Shown here: in pieces, positions 10,706-21,839 of the stretch
How the letters are laid out: each line of letters begins with the position of its first letter
Position numbering within the stretch: the stretch's first letter is position 1
Assembly (NCBI RefSeq): GCF_050624435.1
Contig: NC_134545.1
Coordinates: 84,083,563 to 84,147,562, forward strand
DNA from: Tenrec ecaudatus
Lineage: Eukaryota; Chordata; Mammalia; Afrosoricida; Tenrecidae
DNA: 64,000 bases
Reading direction: 5' to 3'
Made by a program: the position numbers and the translations under genes
Notes under the pieces: generated by a model
Databases searched by the model: none
The model's input: only the letters and a program-made list of their open reading frames with translations
Told to the model about the DNA's origin: nothing

Positions 10706-11110
10706 GGTATTCATTCAGTAAATATTTTTCAAGTACCCAATCTGGGCCTGGCCCTGTACCAGAAGCTGTGGGATACAGGACAGACGGAGCTCATACTCAT
10801 GGAATTTCTTTTTTCATTGCGGGGAAGGAGGGCAGTTAGGGTAAGAGGAAACAACTTTTAGAAATAGGAGATGGCTGGAGGCACTGTGCTGACCAATGGA
10901 ATATGTGCCCGGGTGGCTCCGTCTGTTTAGGGAAGGCACCTGGGAGAAGCTACGCTTTGACAGGTGCAAGTCATAACTGATGCAGAGAAGAGTATTCCAG
11001 CAGAAGCAGCAGCAGCCCTAAGATGGAACAAAGGTCCCTGTATTAAGGGATGGAATAACAAGAAAGCCAATGTGGTTGGAGCATGGGAAGTGGGACAAGG
11101 TGAGATAAAT
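10706..11110 (+). repeat. Ancient mammalian interspersed repeat (L2-like)
   Basis: The order attcattcagtaaatattttt, caagtacccaatctgggcct, gagctcatactcatggaatt, gagtattccagcagaagcag and aatgtggttggagcatggga follows a widespread old mammalian repeat. I cannot settle its class. Confidence 0.5.
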
Positions 11111-11439
11111 ATTCACCTTAATTTTTGACTCAATATGCCCATTCCAAACAGCCTTTCAGACACTCAAGACCCCACCCAGTATCTTTAACCATTTACCCAA
11201 AAGAGTCTTCGCTTTCCTCAGCCAGCCTCTAAAGCCAGGAGACTTCACTGACTATCCTGTCCTCCAATCTCGGTCTGGATAAGTGTCTCTTGTTCATCCT
11301 CTCCTTGTCCTTTCTATTGCTGTTATCCTTTTCAAGACCCGATCACTTTACAGGTACCTAGACTATTGGAATTTCCCCTTGAAAAGTCTACAGCCAGCAT
11401 CCCCTGCCTTCACTAATATTTTAATTCCTCTCCTGCCAG

Positions 11440-11710
11440 GAACAAGATCACATTGTTCTTCCCACCTCCTTGAAGTTAGTTTCCTCATGGCTGTGGGACT
11501 TGATGTGGCCAGTGAAATGTGAGGGAAGCCTAGAGAGTCCCGTGCTCCCTTCCCCACCACAATGATGGACAGTGTGTGCCTGGTGGAGCCTCCATCAGCC
11601 TAGGGCCTTTGATGAGGATGATACGAAAGAATTCCCTACTTGCCTCCCCTTTCTCCCACGTGGACTTGTACCACGAGTGGGAAATAAATCTTTGTTCAGT
11701 CTTTAAGACA
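11440..11710 (+). repeat. Ancient mammalian interspersed repeat, 3' end
   Basis: Contains ggccagtgaaatgtgaggga and gagtgggaaataaatctttg followed by a motif like taagccactgagatttgggg. This resembles the 3' end of an old mammalian LINE or LTR repeat. The rest of 11110-12230 shows no gene. Confidence 0.45.
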
Positions 11711-12294
11711 TGGAGATGTTAGGTTTATTGCATATCACAGCAAAATCTAGGCTCAGTATTGATCAAACTTTAAAACATATATTAAGCACCTGGATAACCT
11801 CTTGAATCCCCCTGGACTGGGATTTAAGATTCTGCATTTCTAACAAGCTCCCATGTGATTCCTGATGCAGCTATAGGTCCTGGAACCCACTTACAGTCCC
11901 AATGACCTGACCCATACTGACTGACACTCGCACTCCGCCTTCTCACCAGCACTCAACTCTTCCTAAAAAAAAACACAACAACATAGACCATTCTTCTGAT
12001 ACTGTAATCCGTAGTTAACTTCCTGTACTTAAAATTCCTTGAGGTCTATAGTCTTATTATCTTGGATTCCTAATTCCTAATCCTGTTTCTCTCTCTTCCT
12101 CTACCTCTTGTCGTTTTCCTGCATCTTCATTCTTACTGCACAAACCACTGCTTGTATAAATACCAAGCTTCACTTCCTTGAGCACATGGTTTCTTGGTTC
12201 AAGTCCATATTTCCTCCTGTTTCCTTTGCAGCTAGTAGTGGCTGTACAACTTCACTTCTAGCCACTGGGATGTGAGTTGAAGTGATACTGGTTG

Positions 12295-12319
12295 TCCTTT
12301 TTTTTTTTTTTTTTTTTTA
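12295..12319. repeat. T homopolymer
   Basis: A run of about twenty T with the ORFs around it disrupted. It may be the A-tail of a degraded minus-oriented retroelement. Confidence 0.8.
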
Positions 12320-12526
12320 AATAATGTCTGTGTGGGCATGGCTTCTGGGGATTTCTGAGTTTCCAGAAACTCCTGTCTTCCTCCCTGGAGGTGGGGACAC
12401 ACACTCTCTCTGCTTGGCATTCCTGATGATAAGCCACATGGAGCCAGGCTGATGGTAGCCAGAGCCCTGGAGAAGCTTCCACCCACCAGCCTGTGACCTT
12501 CCTGCATTCAGCATCATTGCATCAAG

Positions 12527-12828
12527 GTTTTATTGTCCTGTCAAAACATGGTGATGTTTAGAACTGGATCACCTGGCCCTGATTATTCTCCCAGTTCAGA
12601 AGACTTGTATCTTTTACAGCCAACATTCATAGATCTGCAGTTGGACTCAACAGATTCAAGTCTCAATCTTCTTTGTCCTTTAGTCTTCTCACCATACCCA
12701 CTCTGCTTCCTGTCACAACACCGCTTTCCCTGAGCAGATGACCCTTTGCCCTTGTACTGTGTCACTTTGCAGGGTGGGTGCTTGGCACACTTCTTAGAGA
12801 AAGTCCGGCGGGTTGTAGGAATGTTCAT
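12527..12828 (-). pseudogene. RPL36A: Processed pseudogene of ribosomal protein eL42 (RPL36A/RPL36AL)
   Basis: The minus-strand frame starts [20 protein letters not shown], continues [15 protein letters not shown] and DRKQSGYG, then has [13 protein letters not shown]; after a frame change it ends GQVIQF and TAA at 12558-12560. This is the whole eL42 protein in one uninterrupted block, so introns are absent. About a dozen codons are missing between QSGYG and the RLRLE segment, cysteines are substituted, and the last third is frameshifted. An AATAAA lies at 12529-12534, about 25 bases past the stop, as in the parent mRNA's short 3' UTR. It sits inside an older repeat. eL42 is a large-subunit ribosomal protein; this copy cannot encode a working one. 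I cannot say whether RPL36A or RPL36AL was the source. Confidence 0.9.
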
Positions 12829-12974
12829 GTCTGTGGGAGCACCACCAGCACAAAAAGAAGGCATCGGGGGTCCTTGAAAGGAAAGGAGATGTCCTCTTCC
12901 TTGTTTTGTCCCTTCCCATCCTATAGAATACATTTGGGGGGCCATGAGGACAATGGGTATCCCAGTGCTCTTCC

Positions 12975-13137
12975 AGGTTGACTAGAGATACTCATGAATG
13001 GATAACAGAGCTTTATATCAAAGAGATTGTATATTAAAACAGCCCAGTCCAGATCATGTCCATAAGTCTGATATTATCCCTTCTGTCCAATACCAATCTA
13101 TAAATCTGTCTCCAGACTCACACAACACACGTTGCCC
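12975..13137 (+). repeat. Unclassified dispersed repeat beginning ggttgactagaga
   Basis: Contains ggttgactagagatactcat, gagctttatatcaaagagat and gtctgatattatccc. Related openings occur near 52345 and 55095, so this is a middle-repetitive family I cannot name. Confidence 0.5.
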
Positions 13138-14830
13138 TACAACACTGGAGACACGGTGCGGGAATGCCACATGATCTGACCCCACCACACTGAGGCGAAA
13201 CTCTAAGGGTGTGCAACAGAACAGCAAGGGGAACAGAGCAATAAAATCCCCAGGGAGTACCAAAAATAGACTAGGGTCAGGGTGTTGCACCCCATCAGAC
13301 TCGCAAACACACCTGAAGGCCAACAAGCCATCCTTGAACTATTTACAGGCTTTTTTTGGTCGGTTTTGGTTTTTTCTTTTGTTGCTTTGTTTTGTTCTGT
13401 CTTGTTTTTGTGTATATTATCTCTGCAGGTCTGTCTAGTAGGCGGGATAAACAATCTGGAGGAGAAAACAACAGGACCAGCAGTTCTGTGGGATATGGAA
13501 GAGGAGAGAGGTGAGGGTAGGGGTGGGGGAAGGAAGTGGGTGTTAAACCCAGGGACAAAGGAACAACAAGTGATCCAAAATCTATGGCGAGGAGGGTGTA
13601 AGAGGCTTGGTAGGGCTAGATCAAGGGCAATGCAACTGAGAGGAATTACTGAAACCCAGATGAAGGCAGAACATGATAGTGGGACAAGAGGAAAGTAAAA
13701 GCAAATAGAGGAAAGAACTAAGAGGCAAAGGGCATTTATAGAGGCCTAAATACAGGCATGTACATAAGTAAATATATAATGATGGGGAAATAGATCTATG
13801 TGCATATATTTATAGGTTTAGTATTAAGGTACCAGATGGACATTGGGTCTCTGCTCAAGTACTCCCTCAGTGCAAGAACACTTTCTTCTATTAAATTGGC
13901 GTCCCATGATGCTCACTTTCCGTACAAGATCGCTGAAGACAAAGTGGGTGCATAAGCAAATGCGATGAAGAAAGCTGATGGTGCCTGGCTATCAAAAGCT
14001 GATGGTGCCCGGCTATACAGCGTCTGGGGTCTTAAAGGCTTAAACATAGACAAGCGGCCATCTGACTGAGAAGCAACAAAGGTCACATGGGAGAAGCACA
14101 CCAGCCTGTGCAATCACAAGGTGTCAATAGGATCAGGTATCAGGCATCAAAGAACAAAAAAAAATCAAATCATTGTGAATGATGGTGAGTGCAGAGTGGA
14201 GACCCAAAGCCCATTTGTAGGAAACTGGGCATCCCCTTACAGAAGGGTCTCGGGGAGGAGACAAGCCAATCGGTGTAGTGTAGCACCAATGAAACATACA
14301 ACTTTCCTCTCATTCTTTAATGCTTCCTTCTGGCAACCCGTCACTATCATGATCCCAATTCTACCTTGCAAATCTGGCTAGACCAGAGGGTGTACATTGG
14401 TACAGATAGCAACTGGAAACACGGACTCCAGGACAGATGACTCCTCCAGAACCAGTGATGAGAGTTGCGATGTCTGGAGGGTAGAGAGAATGTGGGGTAG
14501 AAAGGGGGAACTGATTACAGGAATCTATATATAGCTTCCTCCCTGAGGGAGGGACAGCAGAGAAGAGGGCAGGGGGAGACGTCAGACAGTGTAATATATG
14601 ACAAAATAATCTATGAATGATGAAGGGTTCATGAGGTAGGGGGTAGTGGGGAAGGAGGGGGAAAATTAGCAGATATTAAGGCTCAAGTAGAAGGCAAATG
14701 TTTTGAGAATGATGATGGCAACAAATGTGCATGTGTTCTTGACACAATGGATGTATGTATGGATTGTGATAAGAATTGTACGAGCCTCCAATAAAATTAT
14801 TTTAAAAATACCAACAAAAAAAACCTAAAA
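13138..14830 (+). mobile_element. L1 3' UTR fragment, 1.7 kb
   Basis: Reverse complement of the order seen at 18877-20925: tactggagacacggtgc-type sequence, ccccagggagtaccaaaaat, then accagatggacattgggtct, gatcaggtatcaggcatcaa, ccaattctaccttgcaaatc, tggattgtgataagaattgt and caataaaattatttt. Entirely noncoding and 5'-truncated within the 3' UTR. Confidence 0.9.
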
Positions 14831-15252
14831 AAACTTCCTTTTGCAAACGAGACGGTTTTCAAATTCTTCAGTCTGAGGACTTAAAATTTTACCTGCTAGG
14901 TTATTAAAAAATAATTCGTTAGACCACAATATGATTTCTGGCCTAAAACTTGAAAGATATTCAAAGGACTGAGTGACAAACTTGGCACCTATTTCAGTAC
15001 ATAAAATTGGTAATGAATTTTATCTCATGCTACTAAAAAAATAATGCTCATCAAATGGTTAGTTGATGGTAGAATTGTGTTAAAAGTGTTAAAAGTCCCA
15101 TCCAATAAAAATGTACTTTTTATGTAGGCCATTCTTCATCAAAAGCTTAGAGTTGTGTTTTCACTCCAGTTCAACCAACCTCCCTTGATCAATTTCCCCA
15201 TCATGCCTCAGCTCTTCTCCTTTGTTAGCCTCCCTCGCTCTTCCTCCCTTCA
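14831..15252. other. Intergenic, nothing recognised
   Basis: AT-rich sequence without a repeat or gene that I can identify. Confidence 0.5.
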
Positions 15253-15975
15253 AGTAAATTCGGACTCAGCACGCTCCAGGCACAGGGCAGAACAGCCCCT
15301 TTGGCCTTCCAATAAAACATCTTTTTTAAAAATCGTTTTATTAGGGGCTCATACAACTCTTACCACAATCCATACATACATCAATTGTGTAAAGCACATC
15401 TGTACATTCATTGCCTTCATCATTCTCAAAACGTCTGCTCTCCACTAAAGCCTCTGGCATCAGCTCCTCATTTTTCCCCTCCCTCCCCGTTTCCCACTCC
15501 CTCATGAGCCCTTGATAATTTACAAATTATTATTCTGTCATATCTTGCACTGTCCAACGTCCCCCTTCACCCACTTTTCTGTTGTCCGTCCCCCAGGGAG
15601 GAGGTCACATGTAGACTCTTGTAATTGGTTCCCCCTTTCTACCCACCCTCTCTCCACCCTCTCAGTATCACAACTCTCAGCACTGGTCCTGAAGGGATCA
15701 TCTGTCTTGAATTCCCTGTGTTTCCAGTTCCTACCTGTACCAGTGTCCATCCTCTGGTCTGGCTAGATTTATAAGGTAGAATTGGGATTGACAGTGGGTG
15801 GGGAGGAAACATTTAGGAACTAGAGGAAAGTTGTATGTTTCATCATTACTATATCCACACAGTAAAACATCTTTACAAGAGTAGAAAGCCTCATCTTTTA
15901 TGAGTGGAGCAGCTGGTGGTTTCGAACTGCTGACCTTGTGATTAGCGGTCTAGCAAGAGAGCCCCCAGGGTGCTC
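15253..15975 (-). repeat. AfroSINE split by an L1 insertion
   Basis: The left part (attcggactcagcacgctcc, cagggcagaacagccccttt) and the right part (gagtagaaagcctcatcttt, ggtggtttcgaactgctgac) join into one minus-oriented SINE if 15325-15874 is removed. Confidence 0.9.
15325..15862 (-). mobile_element. 5'-truncated L1 with 12-bp target-site duplication
   Basis: Perfect duplication taaaacatcttt at 15313-15324 and 15863-15874. The insert is L1 3' UTR in minus orientation, with tttaaaaatcgttttattag at its 3' end, then ccctccctccccgtttccca and ttccctgtgtttccagttcc. Confidence 0.95.
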
Positions 15976-16002
15976 TTTGTAGACAGGTGCATTTTTGCTT
16001 TT

Positions 16003-16287
16003 TTTTTTCTTTTTAAACATTTTATTAGAGGCTCATACAATGTTTATCACAATGCATACATACATCAATTGTGTATAGCACATCTGTACATTCATTGTCC
16101 TCATCATTTTCTTTTTTTCCTCCTTTTTTTACATTCTATTAGGGACTCACACAACTCTTATCACAATCCATACATATACATACATCAATTGTATAAAGCA
16201 CATCCATACATTCATTCCCCGCCCCAATCATTCTCAAAGCATTCGCTCTCCACTTAAGCCCTTTGCATCAGGTCCTCTTTTTTTTTT
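16003..16287 (-). mobile_element. Dimeric L1 3'-end insertion with 15-bp target-site duplication
   Basis: The 15-mer tgcatttttgctttt is repeated perfectly at 15988-16002 and 16288-16302. Between the copies are two L1 tails in the same minus orientation: 16003-16110 (aacattttattagaggctca) and 16120-16287 (cattctattagggactcaca). A pyrimidine-rich spacer of about 15 bases separates them. One duplication around two tails suggests a single integration. Confidence 0.88.
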
Positions 16288-16505
16288 TGCATTTTTGCTT
16301 TTGTCTAGTATTTAATCACTATCTATTACGAACACCTCAAGGAGGTGGGGGCATTATTTTTACCTTGTTCTCTCCATTGTTTCATCTCCGAGGGAACCCT
16401 GGTGGTTAGGCATTGGGTTGCTAACCACAAAGTTGATAGTTCGAGCCCACCAATCACTCTACAGGAGAAAGATGAGGTCATGTGCTGTCATAAAGATGTA
16501 CGGTC

Positions 16506-16680
16506 GGAGGGAGGGGGAAAAAAAAGAGGACCTGATGCAAAGGGCTTAAGTGGAGAGCAAATGCTTTGAGAATGATTGGGGCAGGGAATGTGCGGACGTG
16601 CTTTATACAATTGATGTATGTATATGTATGGATTGTGATAAGAGTTATATGAGCCCCTAATAAAATGTTTTTTTAAAAAA
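16506..16680 (+). mobile_element. 5'-truncated L1 tail with 13-bp target-site duplication
   Basis: Perfect duplication aagatgtacggtc at 16493-16505 and 16681-16693. The insert contains gacctgatgcaaagggctta, tggattgtgataagagttat and gagcccctaataaaatg before its A tail. Confidence 0.95.
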
Positions 16681-16702
16681 AAGATGTACGGTCTTGGGAA
16701 CC

Positions 16703-16884
16703 CTCAACCTTCCTAATGCTGCGACTCTTTCATGCAGTTCCTCCTATGGTGGTGACCCCCCCAACCATAAGATTATTTTCGTGGCTACTTCATCACTGTC
16801 ATTTTGCTACTGTGATGAATCGGGCCCTGTGAAAGGGCCGTTCCGCCTCCAAAGGGGTCATGACCCACAGGTTGAGAACCGCTG
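16703..16884 (-). mobile_element. SPIN-like hAT element, one terminus lost
   Basis: The right terminus GGTTGAGAACCGCTG is intact. The left one starts only at ctcaacct, losing about eight bases. The body has ggtggtgacccccccaacca and cttcatcactgtcattttgc. Confidence 0.9.
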
Positions 16885-17387
16885 CTCTATGGCGTTGCTC
16901 TGAGTCAAAATCCACTCAATGGTGGTTTTATTATTTATTGTAGTTGCAGCTCCAAAATAGCAGATTATTTTTCCACTGTGAGTGCCTGATAAATATTCAA
17001 GGGAACAATGACTGAGACACCCAGAGAGCCTACCCCTGCGTTGTAATTTTTCTCCTTAGGTTGTGGCCATGACTCAGTCAGGGAGTTCCGTTCCCTCAAG
17101 CCTCTCCCACCCCCTCCCCAAGACCCAGGCCTCTTGGGGGCCTTGCAAAGGTAGCCAGGAACAGCACCCAACATGTTGCACCCCTTTCTGGCTCATGGGC
17201 CTTAGTTCTGGAAGGTCTCCTAAGCTACTTTTACGAGCCAGTCTGACAATAGACGCATTGCTGTTACTTGGTCAGAGCGGATTTAAAGATAGTGAAACTG
17301 CACGTCTGTTTCTTCCCTGCTTTCTTTTCCACCAGGGATTCTCAAATCACTCCATGAGACCTGGGGGTAATAGGCACGCACATTTCT

Positions 17388-17784
17388 TCTTCTTTTAATC
17401 TTTAAATTATTGTTGTTGTTTTTAAATCATTTTATTGGGGCTCTTACAGCTCTGATCACAATCCATACATCCATCCATTGTGTCAAGCACATTTGTACAT
17501 ATGTTGCCATCAGTTTTAAAACATTTTATTTCTACTTGAGCCCTTGGTATCAGCTCCTCATTTCCCCCTTCCCCACCTCCCTCCCTCATGAGCCCTTGAT
17601 AATTTATCTTCCCCCCACCCCATGTCCTGCACTGACCACTCCCTCCATTCACTCACTTTTCTGTTGTCCGTCTCCCGCCACCTTCCCCTTCGCCTCCTGG
17701 TATGGCTTCTTTCATTATTGGTCCTGAGGGGTTTATCTGCCCTGGTTTCCCTGTGTTGGGAACTCTTATTTGTACCAGTGTACA
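17388..17784 (-). mobile_element. 5'-truncated L1 with 16-bp target-site duplication
   Basis: The flanks at 17372-17387 and 17785-17800 match at 15 of 16 positions (aggcacgcacatttct and aggcacacacatttct). The insert is L1 3' UTR beginning after (TTG)n with aatcattttattggggctct. Confidence 0.93.
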
Positions 17785-17987
17785 AGGCACACACATTTCT
17801 GTATCTTCTCCTAGCCCTGTCAAATCATATCTCTGGGAGTGGAGTATAGAGATCTACGCTGTATAAATTCTGGAGGTTACGCTGGCTCCGGTGATAAACA
17901 CTGCTGTTAGCATTCCGCTCCCTATTCCAAAACCCACGGGCTTCTTTTACAGACTACAGTCAAAGTCTCGGGAGGGCCTAGCAGAAC

Positions 17988-18185
17988 TCAGAAAGCCATT
18001 GCCCTAAGTTGATTTGGACTCATATGACCCTAGAGGACAAAGTAGAACCGCCACATGGGATTTCCAAAGATACAACTCTCTGTGGACTGCCCCTTCCTTT
18101 TCTCATGGAGTGGCCGATGGATTTGAACCACTGGCCTTTTGGTTAGCAGCTGAGCACATGACCTTTGCTCCACTAGGGCCTCTTG
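17988..18185 (-). repeat. AfroSINE
   Basis: Landmarks are agccattgccctaagttgat, ctagaggacaaagtagaacc, gatttgaaccactggccttt and ctccactagggcctctt. Confidence 0.86.
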
Positions 18186-18196
18186 CAGAGCTTAAT

Positions 18197-18306
18197 CCGC
18201 AACCCACTGCCCTAGAGTCAATTCCAACTCAAGGCCACCCTACCTAAGGTTGCCAAGATTGTACATCTTTATGGGAGCAGACAGCCTCATCTTTCTCCCT
18301 AGGAGA
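18197..18306 (-). repeat. AfroSINE, partial
   Basis: Begins caacccactgccctagagtc and runs to cagcctcatctttctcccta. The tRNA-like end is lost. Confidence 0.83.
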
Positions 18307-18469
18307 AAAGAATGGTAAATATTACACCATCAGACAGACAGAGCACAACAAATGTTGATTGGAATTATTGTCAGGATGATCATTGTCTCTCCTTTATGAC
18401 TGCCCACCCAGTCCAGTGCTAGCACAGCTTACTTTTGGTAACCAATTTATTTGTGTTTTCCAAAATGAT

Positions 18470-18860
18470 TCGCTACTAAGTGGCAGATCCGGAACTGGGT
18501 GCCAAGGACAGAAGGCTGAGTAAAACCAGCAATGGTCTGGTGCTTGGTGAAGCATGCAGTTGACTGAGCATGACCGGCATTGAGCAGAGACTCACAAATG
18601 TAAAATTACAAGTGGGGTGTGTCAGAGGACTTAGGGTAGAGAGTCTGTCACCTAAAGAAAGGGATATTTAAAATAAGATCTTAAAGATAAGAAGAGTTCA
18701 TTAGGCTTAGTCAGATGGGAGGTGTCGAAAGGTCGTAAGGGAGGTGGGACCTTCTGGTTAAAGTAACAATCTTGCAAAAATCCTGTAATGAGAAGATAAG
18801 GCTGAAATTGGGGCTAGGAGGAGCATAATTCGAGGAGAGGCATAGGTCATAGGTAGGCGT
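18470..18860 (+). repeat. Ancient mammalian interspersed repeats
   Basis: Phrases such as gttcattaggcttagtcaga, gggaccttctggttaaagta and gaagataaggctgaaattgg resemble an old mammalian repeat similar to that at 10706. Assignment is weak. Confidence 0.35.
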
Positions 18861-18876
18861 CCGACTGTAGTAGACT

Positions 18877-20925
18877 GAAAAAAATTTTTAAATCATTTTA
18901 TTGGGGACTCATACAACTCTTATTACAATCCGTCCATCCATACAATCCATACATCCATCCATTGTGTCAAGCACATATGTGCCATCATCATTTTCAAAGT
19001 ATTTTCTTTCTACTTGAGCCCGTGGTATCATCTTATTTTCCCCCTCCCTCCCTCATAAACCCTTGATAATTTACAATTTTTTTCATGTCTTGCACTGTCC
19101 AATGTCTCCCTCCACCCCTTCATCTGTTGTCCATCCCCCGGGGAGGGGTTATAGGTAGGTCATTGTGATCGGATCCCACTTCTACCCCAACCTCCCCTTC
19201 TCCTGGTACGGCTACTCTCAATATTGGTCCTGAGGAGTTTATCTGTCCTATATTCCGTGTGTTTCCAGCCCTTATCTGTACCCATATGCATGCATTGGTC
19301 TAGCCAGATTTGTAAGGTAGAATTGGGGTCATGATAGTGGGGTACAGAGGAAGCATTAAAGAACCAGAGGAAAGTTGTATGTTTCATTGGTGCTATACTG
19401 CACCCTGACTGGCCCATCCTCTCCCCACAACACTTCTGTAAGGGGATGTCCAATTGCTTACAGATTTTCTTTGGGCCTCCACTCCACATCCCCCCCTTCA
19501 TTCACATTATGATTTTTGCTCTTGGTCTTTGATGCCTAATACCTGATCTCATTGACACCTCATGATCACACAGGCTGTGTGCTTCTTCCATGTGGGCTTT
19601 GTTGCTTCTCTGCTAGATGGCTGCTTATTTATCTTCAAGCCTTTAGGACACCAGACACTGTATCTTTTGATAGCTGGGCACCATCAGCTTTCTTCACCAC
19701 ATTTGCTTATGCACCCACTTTGTCTTTAGCAATAGTGTTGGGAAGGTGAGCATCTTAGAGTACCCGGATTATTAGAAAAAAGTACTCTTATGTTGAGAGA
19801 GTACTTGAGTAGAGGCCCAATGTCCATCTGCTTCCTTAATACTATACCTAGAAATATATGTACATAGATCTATTTCCCCATTGTTATATATAAACATATT
19901 TACATATGTACATGCCTGTATTTAGATCTCTATAAATGCCCTTTGCCTCCTAGTTCTTTCCTCTATTTGCTTTTACTTTCCTCTTGTCCCAGTCATTGTT
20001 CAGCCTTCATTTGGGTTTCAGTAATTCTTCTCAGTTACATTGTCCTTGCTCAAACCCTGCCAGACTGCCTAAACCCTCCTCACTATCGATTTTTGGTCAC
20101 TTGCTGTTCCCTTGTCCCTAGATTTAATACCCACTTCCTTTCCCCCACCTCCCCTTCTCCCATGTCCCCCAGGAACTGTCATCCCATTGTTCTCTCTTCT
20201 GGCTTGTTTATCCTGCCTATCCCATCCAGATAGACACAAGATTGAGCACAACAAAGCAGCAATAGAAAATAAAACAATAGCTACAATAACAACAATAACA
20301 AGGCAACAACAAAAAGGAAAAGGCTATAAATAGTTCAAGGTCTATTTGTTGTCCTTTACAAGTGTTTTCCAGTCCAGTCTGATGGGGCACCACGCCCTGG
20401 CCCCACAGTCTATTTTTGGTGTTCCCTGGGGACTTCATCGCTCTGCTCCACTTACTGCTCTGTGGCACGCCCCCAGTGTCCGACTTCGGTGTGGGGGGCT
20501 CAGGGCAGGCACAATTTCCGCCATGTGTCTCCAGTGTTGTCTCCCGTGGTGCTTTGGGTCAGTGAGGAATGTCGTGTGTCTCGTGGTGGGGCCAGTGCTA
20601 TGCATTGGCTCTGTGCATTGCTGTTCTGAGCAGAAATATTGACCTTGGGCTTGGTGGGCCTGGATGTGCTTCACTCTTTTTTCCTCTCCCCTCGTTTGCT
20701 CCTGTGTGCTCTGATCAGACACGTCCCTCTCCTTGAGCTGTAGCTTCAGTGCTGTCCTCTGAAATGAATTTGTTGGTGGTGATGGTGTGTGCGTGTGTGT
20801 GTGTGTGTGTGTGTTGGGCGGGGGGGTGTCCACTTAGTTAGTAATGGGCCGGCCCCTCAGGCCTCTCTGTGTCCCCTGCTTCATGCCAGTGTGCTGCAAT
20901 CTTGTCTTGGAGCACCGGGTTGAAG
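18877..20925 (-). mobile_element. L1 3' UTR fragment, 2.0 kb
   Basis: From its 3' end (aatcattttattggggactc) it runs through the whole 3' UTR module series and stops at the block equivalent to about 60365, short of ORF2. The short flanks agtagact at 18869-18876 and 20926-20933 suggest a target-site duplication. It contains a (GT)n run at about 20787-20813. Confidence 0.9.
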
Positions 20926-21061
20926 AGTAGACTAAAATTTTGAAAGTCATTTGAAAGGTGTGTGCATCTTAAAAACAATGGATTCCTCTGGAATTTTAAG
21001 CTGGAGTGGGTGACATGGTCAATTTTCATTTGGGCAAGATCAGTCTGTCTGCTGTGGAGAA

Positions 21062-21205
21062 AGAGTCTAGCAAAGTTAGGAACTGGGTCATTATTCATAG
21101 ATAAGTTAATGAGCCTTGAGGAACCTCACTTCCTCAAGATCACGCTGTTAGTTCAATGGTGGAGCCCGGTTTCAAACACTTGTCTACCTGGCTGCTGAGT
21201 GGGGA
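21062..21205 (-). repeat. MIR element
   Basis: ccttgaggaacctcacttcc, tcaagatcacgctgttagtt, caatggtggagcccg and caaacacttgtctacctggc follow the reverse-strand MIR core. Confidence 0.65.
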
Positions 21206-21379
21206 CTCTCAACCACAAGTGGCTGCCGCCCCCAGCATGATGGTGTCCCTCAAAATGAGAAGAAAGGAAGAAGATGGAGTCTAATCTGTGATTTTGCTCT
21301 CGATTGCTTCTGCCGCCCTTCAGAAGGGAACACGAGGAGTGGGCCCACAGGGTAGCTGAAGTTCCACGATTGGTCCTGC

Positions 21380-21490
21380 GCTACAGTTTCCTGAACTATA
21401 AAATGATACCAGCAGATGCTCCATTGAATTGCTTATGGATTAATTAGAAAAGAAATGGTAAATGCTTTTACCACACTATCAAGCAGATAA
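21380..21490 (+). repeat. MIR element
   Basis: acagtttcctgaactataaa followed by tgataccagcagatgctcc and gcttatggattaattagaaa matches the distal half of MIR. Confidence 0.5.
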
Positions 21491-21504
21491 ACAAAAAATG
21501 CCCC

Positions 21505-21600
21505 TAAAACCACTGCAATTGAGTCAATGCCTACTCATGGCGATCCTGTTGGACAGGTTAGACTAGACCTGCTTCTATGAGTTCCTGAGGTCGACAGAGC
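21505..21600 (-). repeat. AfroSINE, tail half
   Basis: accactgcaattgagtcaat, tcatggcgatcctgttggac and tatgagttcctgaggtc. It stops before the middle of the SINE. Confidence 0.78.
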
Positions 21601-21737
21601 ACAACCGATGTTGATTACTATCATCATCATTACTATTATTTTTTGACCATCATGACTTATCTTTCTTTCATGAGTGCACACCCACCCCTCACAGCAACCA
21701 ATGGTTTCTTATCACCTAACTCTGGTAAGAAGCAGGA

Positions 21738-21835
21738 GCCCTAGGGGCATAGTGATTAGCCAGTGGGCTGCTAACTTCAGGTCAGTGGTTGGAAACTACT
21801 ACCGTGTCTAAGGGAGTACAGTGAGGCTTTATTTT
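21738..21835 (+). repeat. AfroSINE, head half
   Basis: gagccctaggggcatagtga, ccagtgggctgctaacttca and ggtcagtggttggaaactac. Confidence 0.8.
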
Positions 21836-21839
21836 CTCT

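Larger units (their letters stand above)
16386..16935 (+). repeat. AfroSINE carrying two later insertions
   Basis: Starts agggaaccctggtggttagg and ends near ctgagtcaaaatccactcaa. It is interrupted by the L1 tail at 16506-16680 and the SPIN at 16703-16884. Confidence 0.9.
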
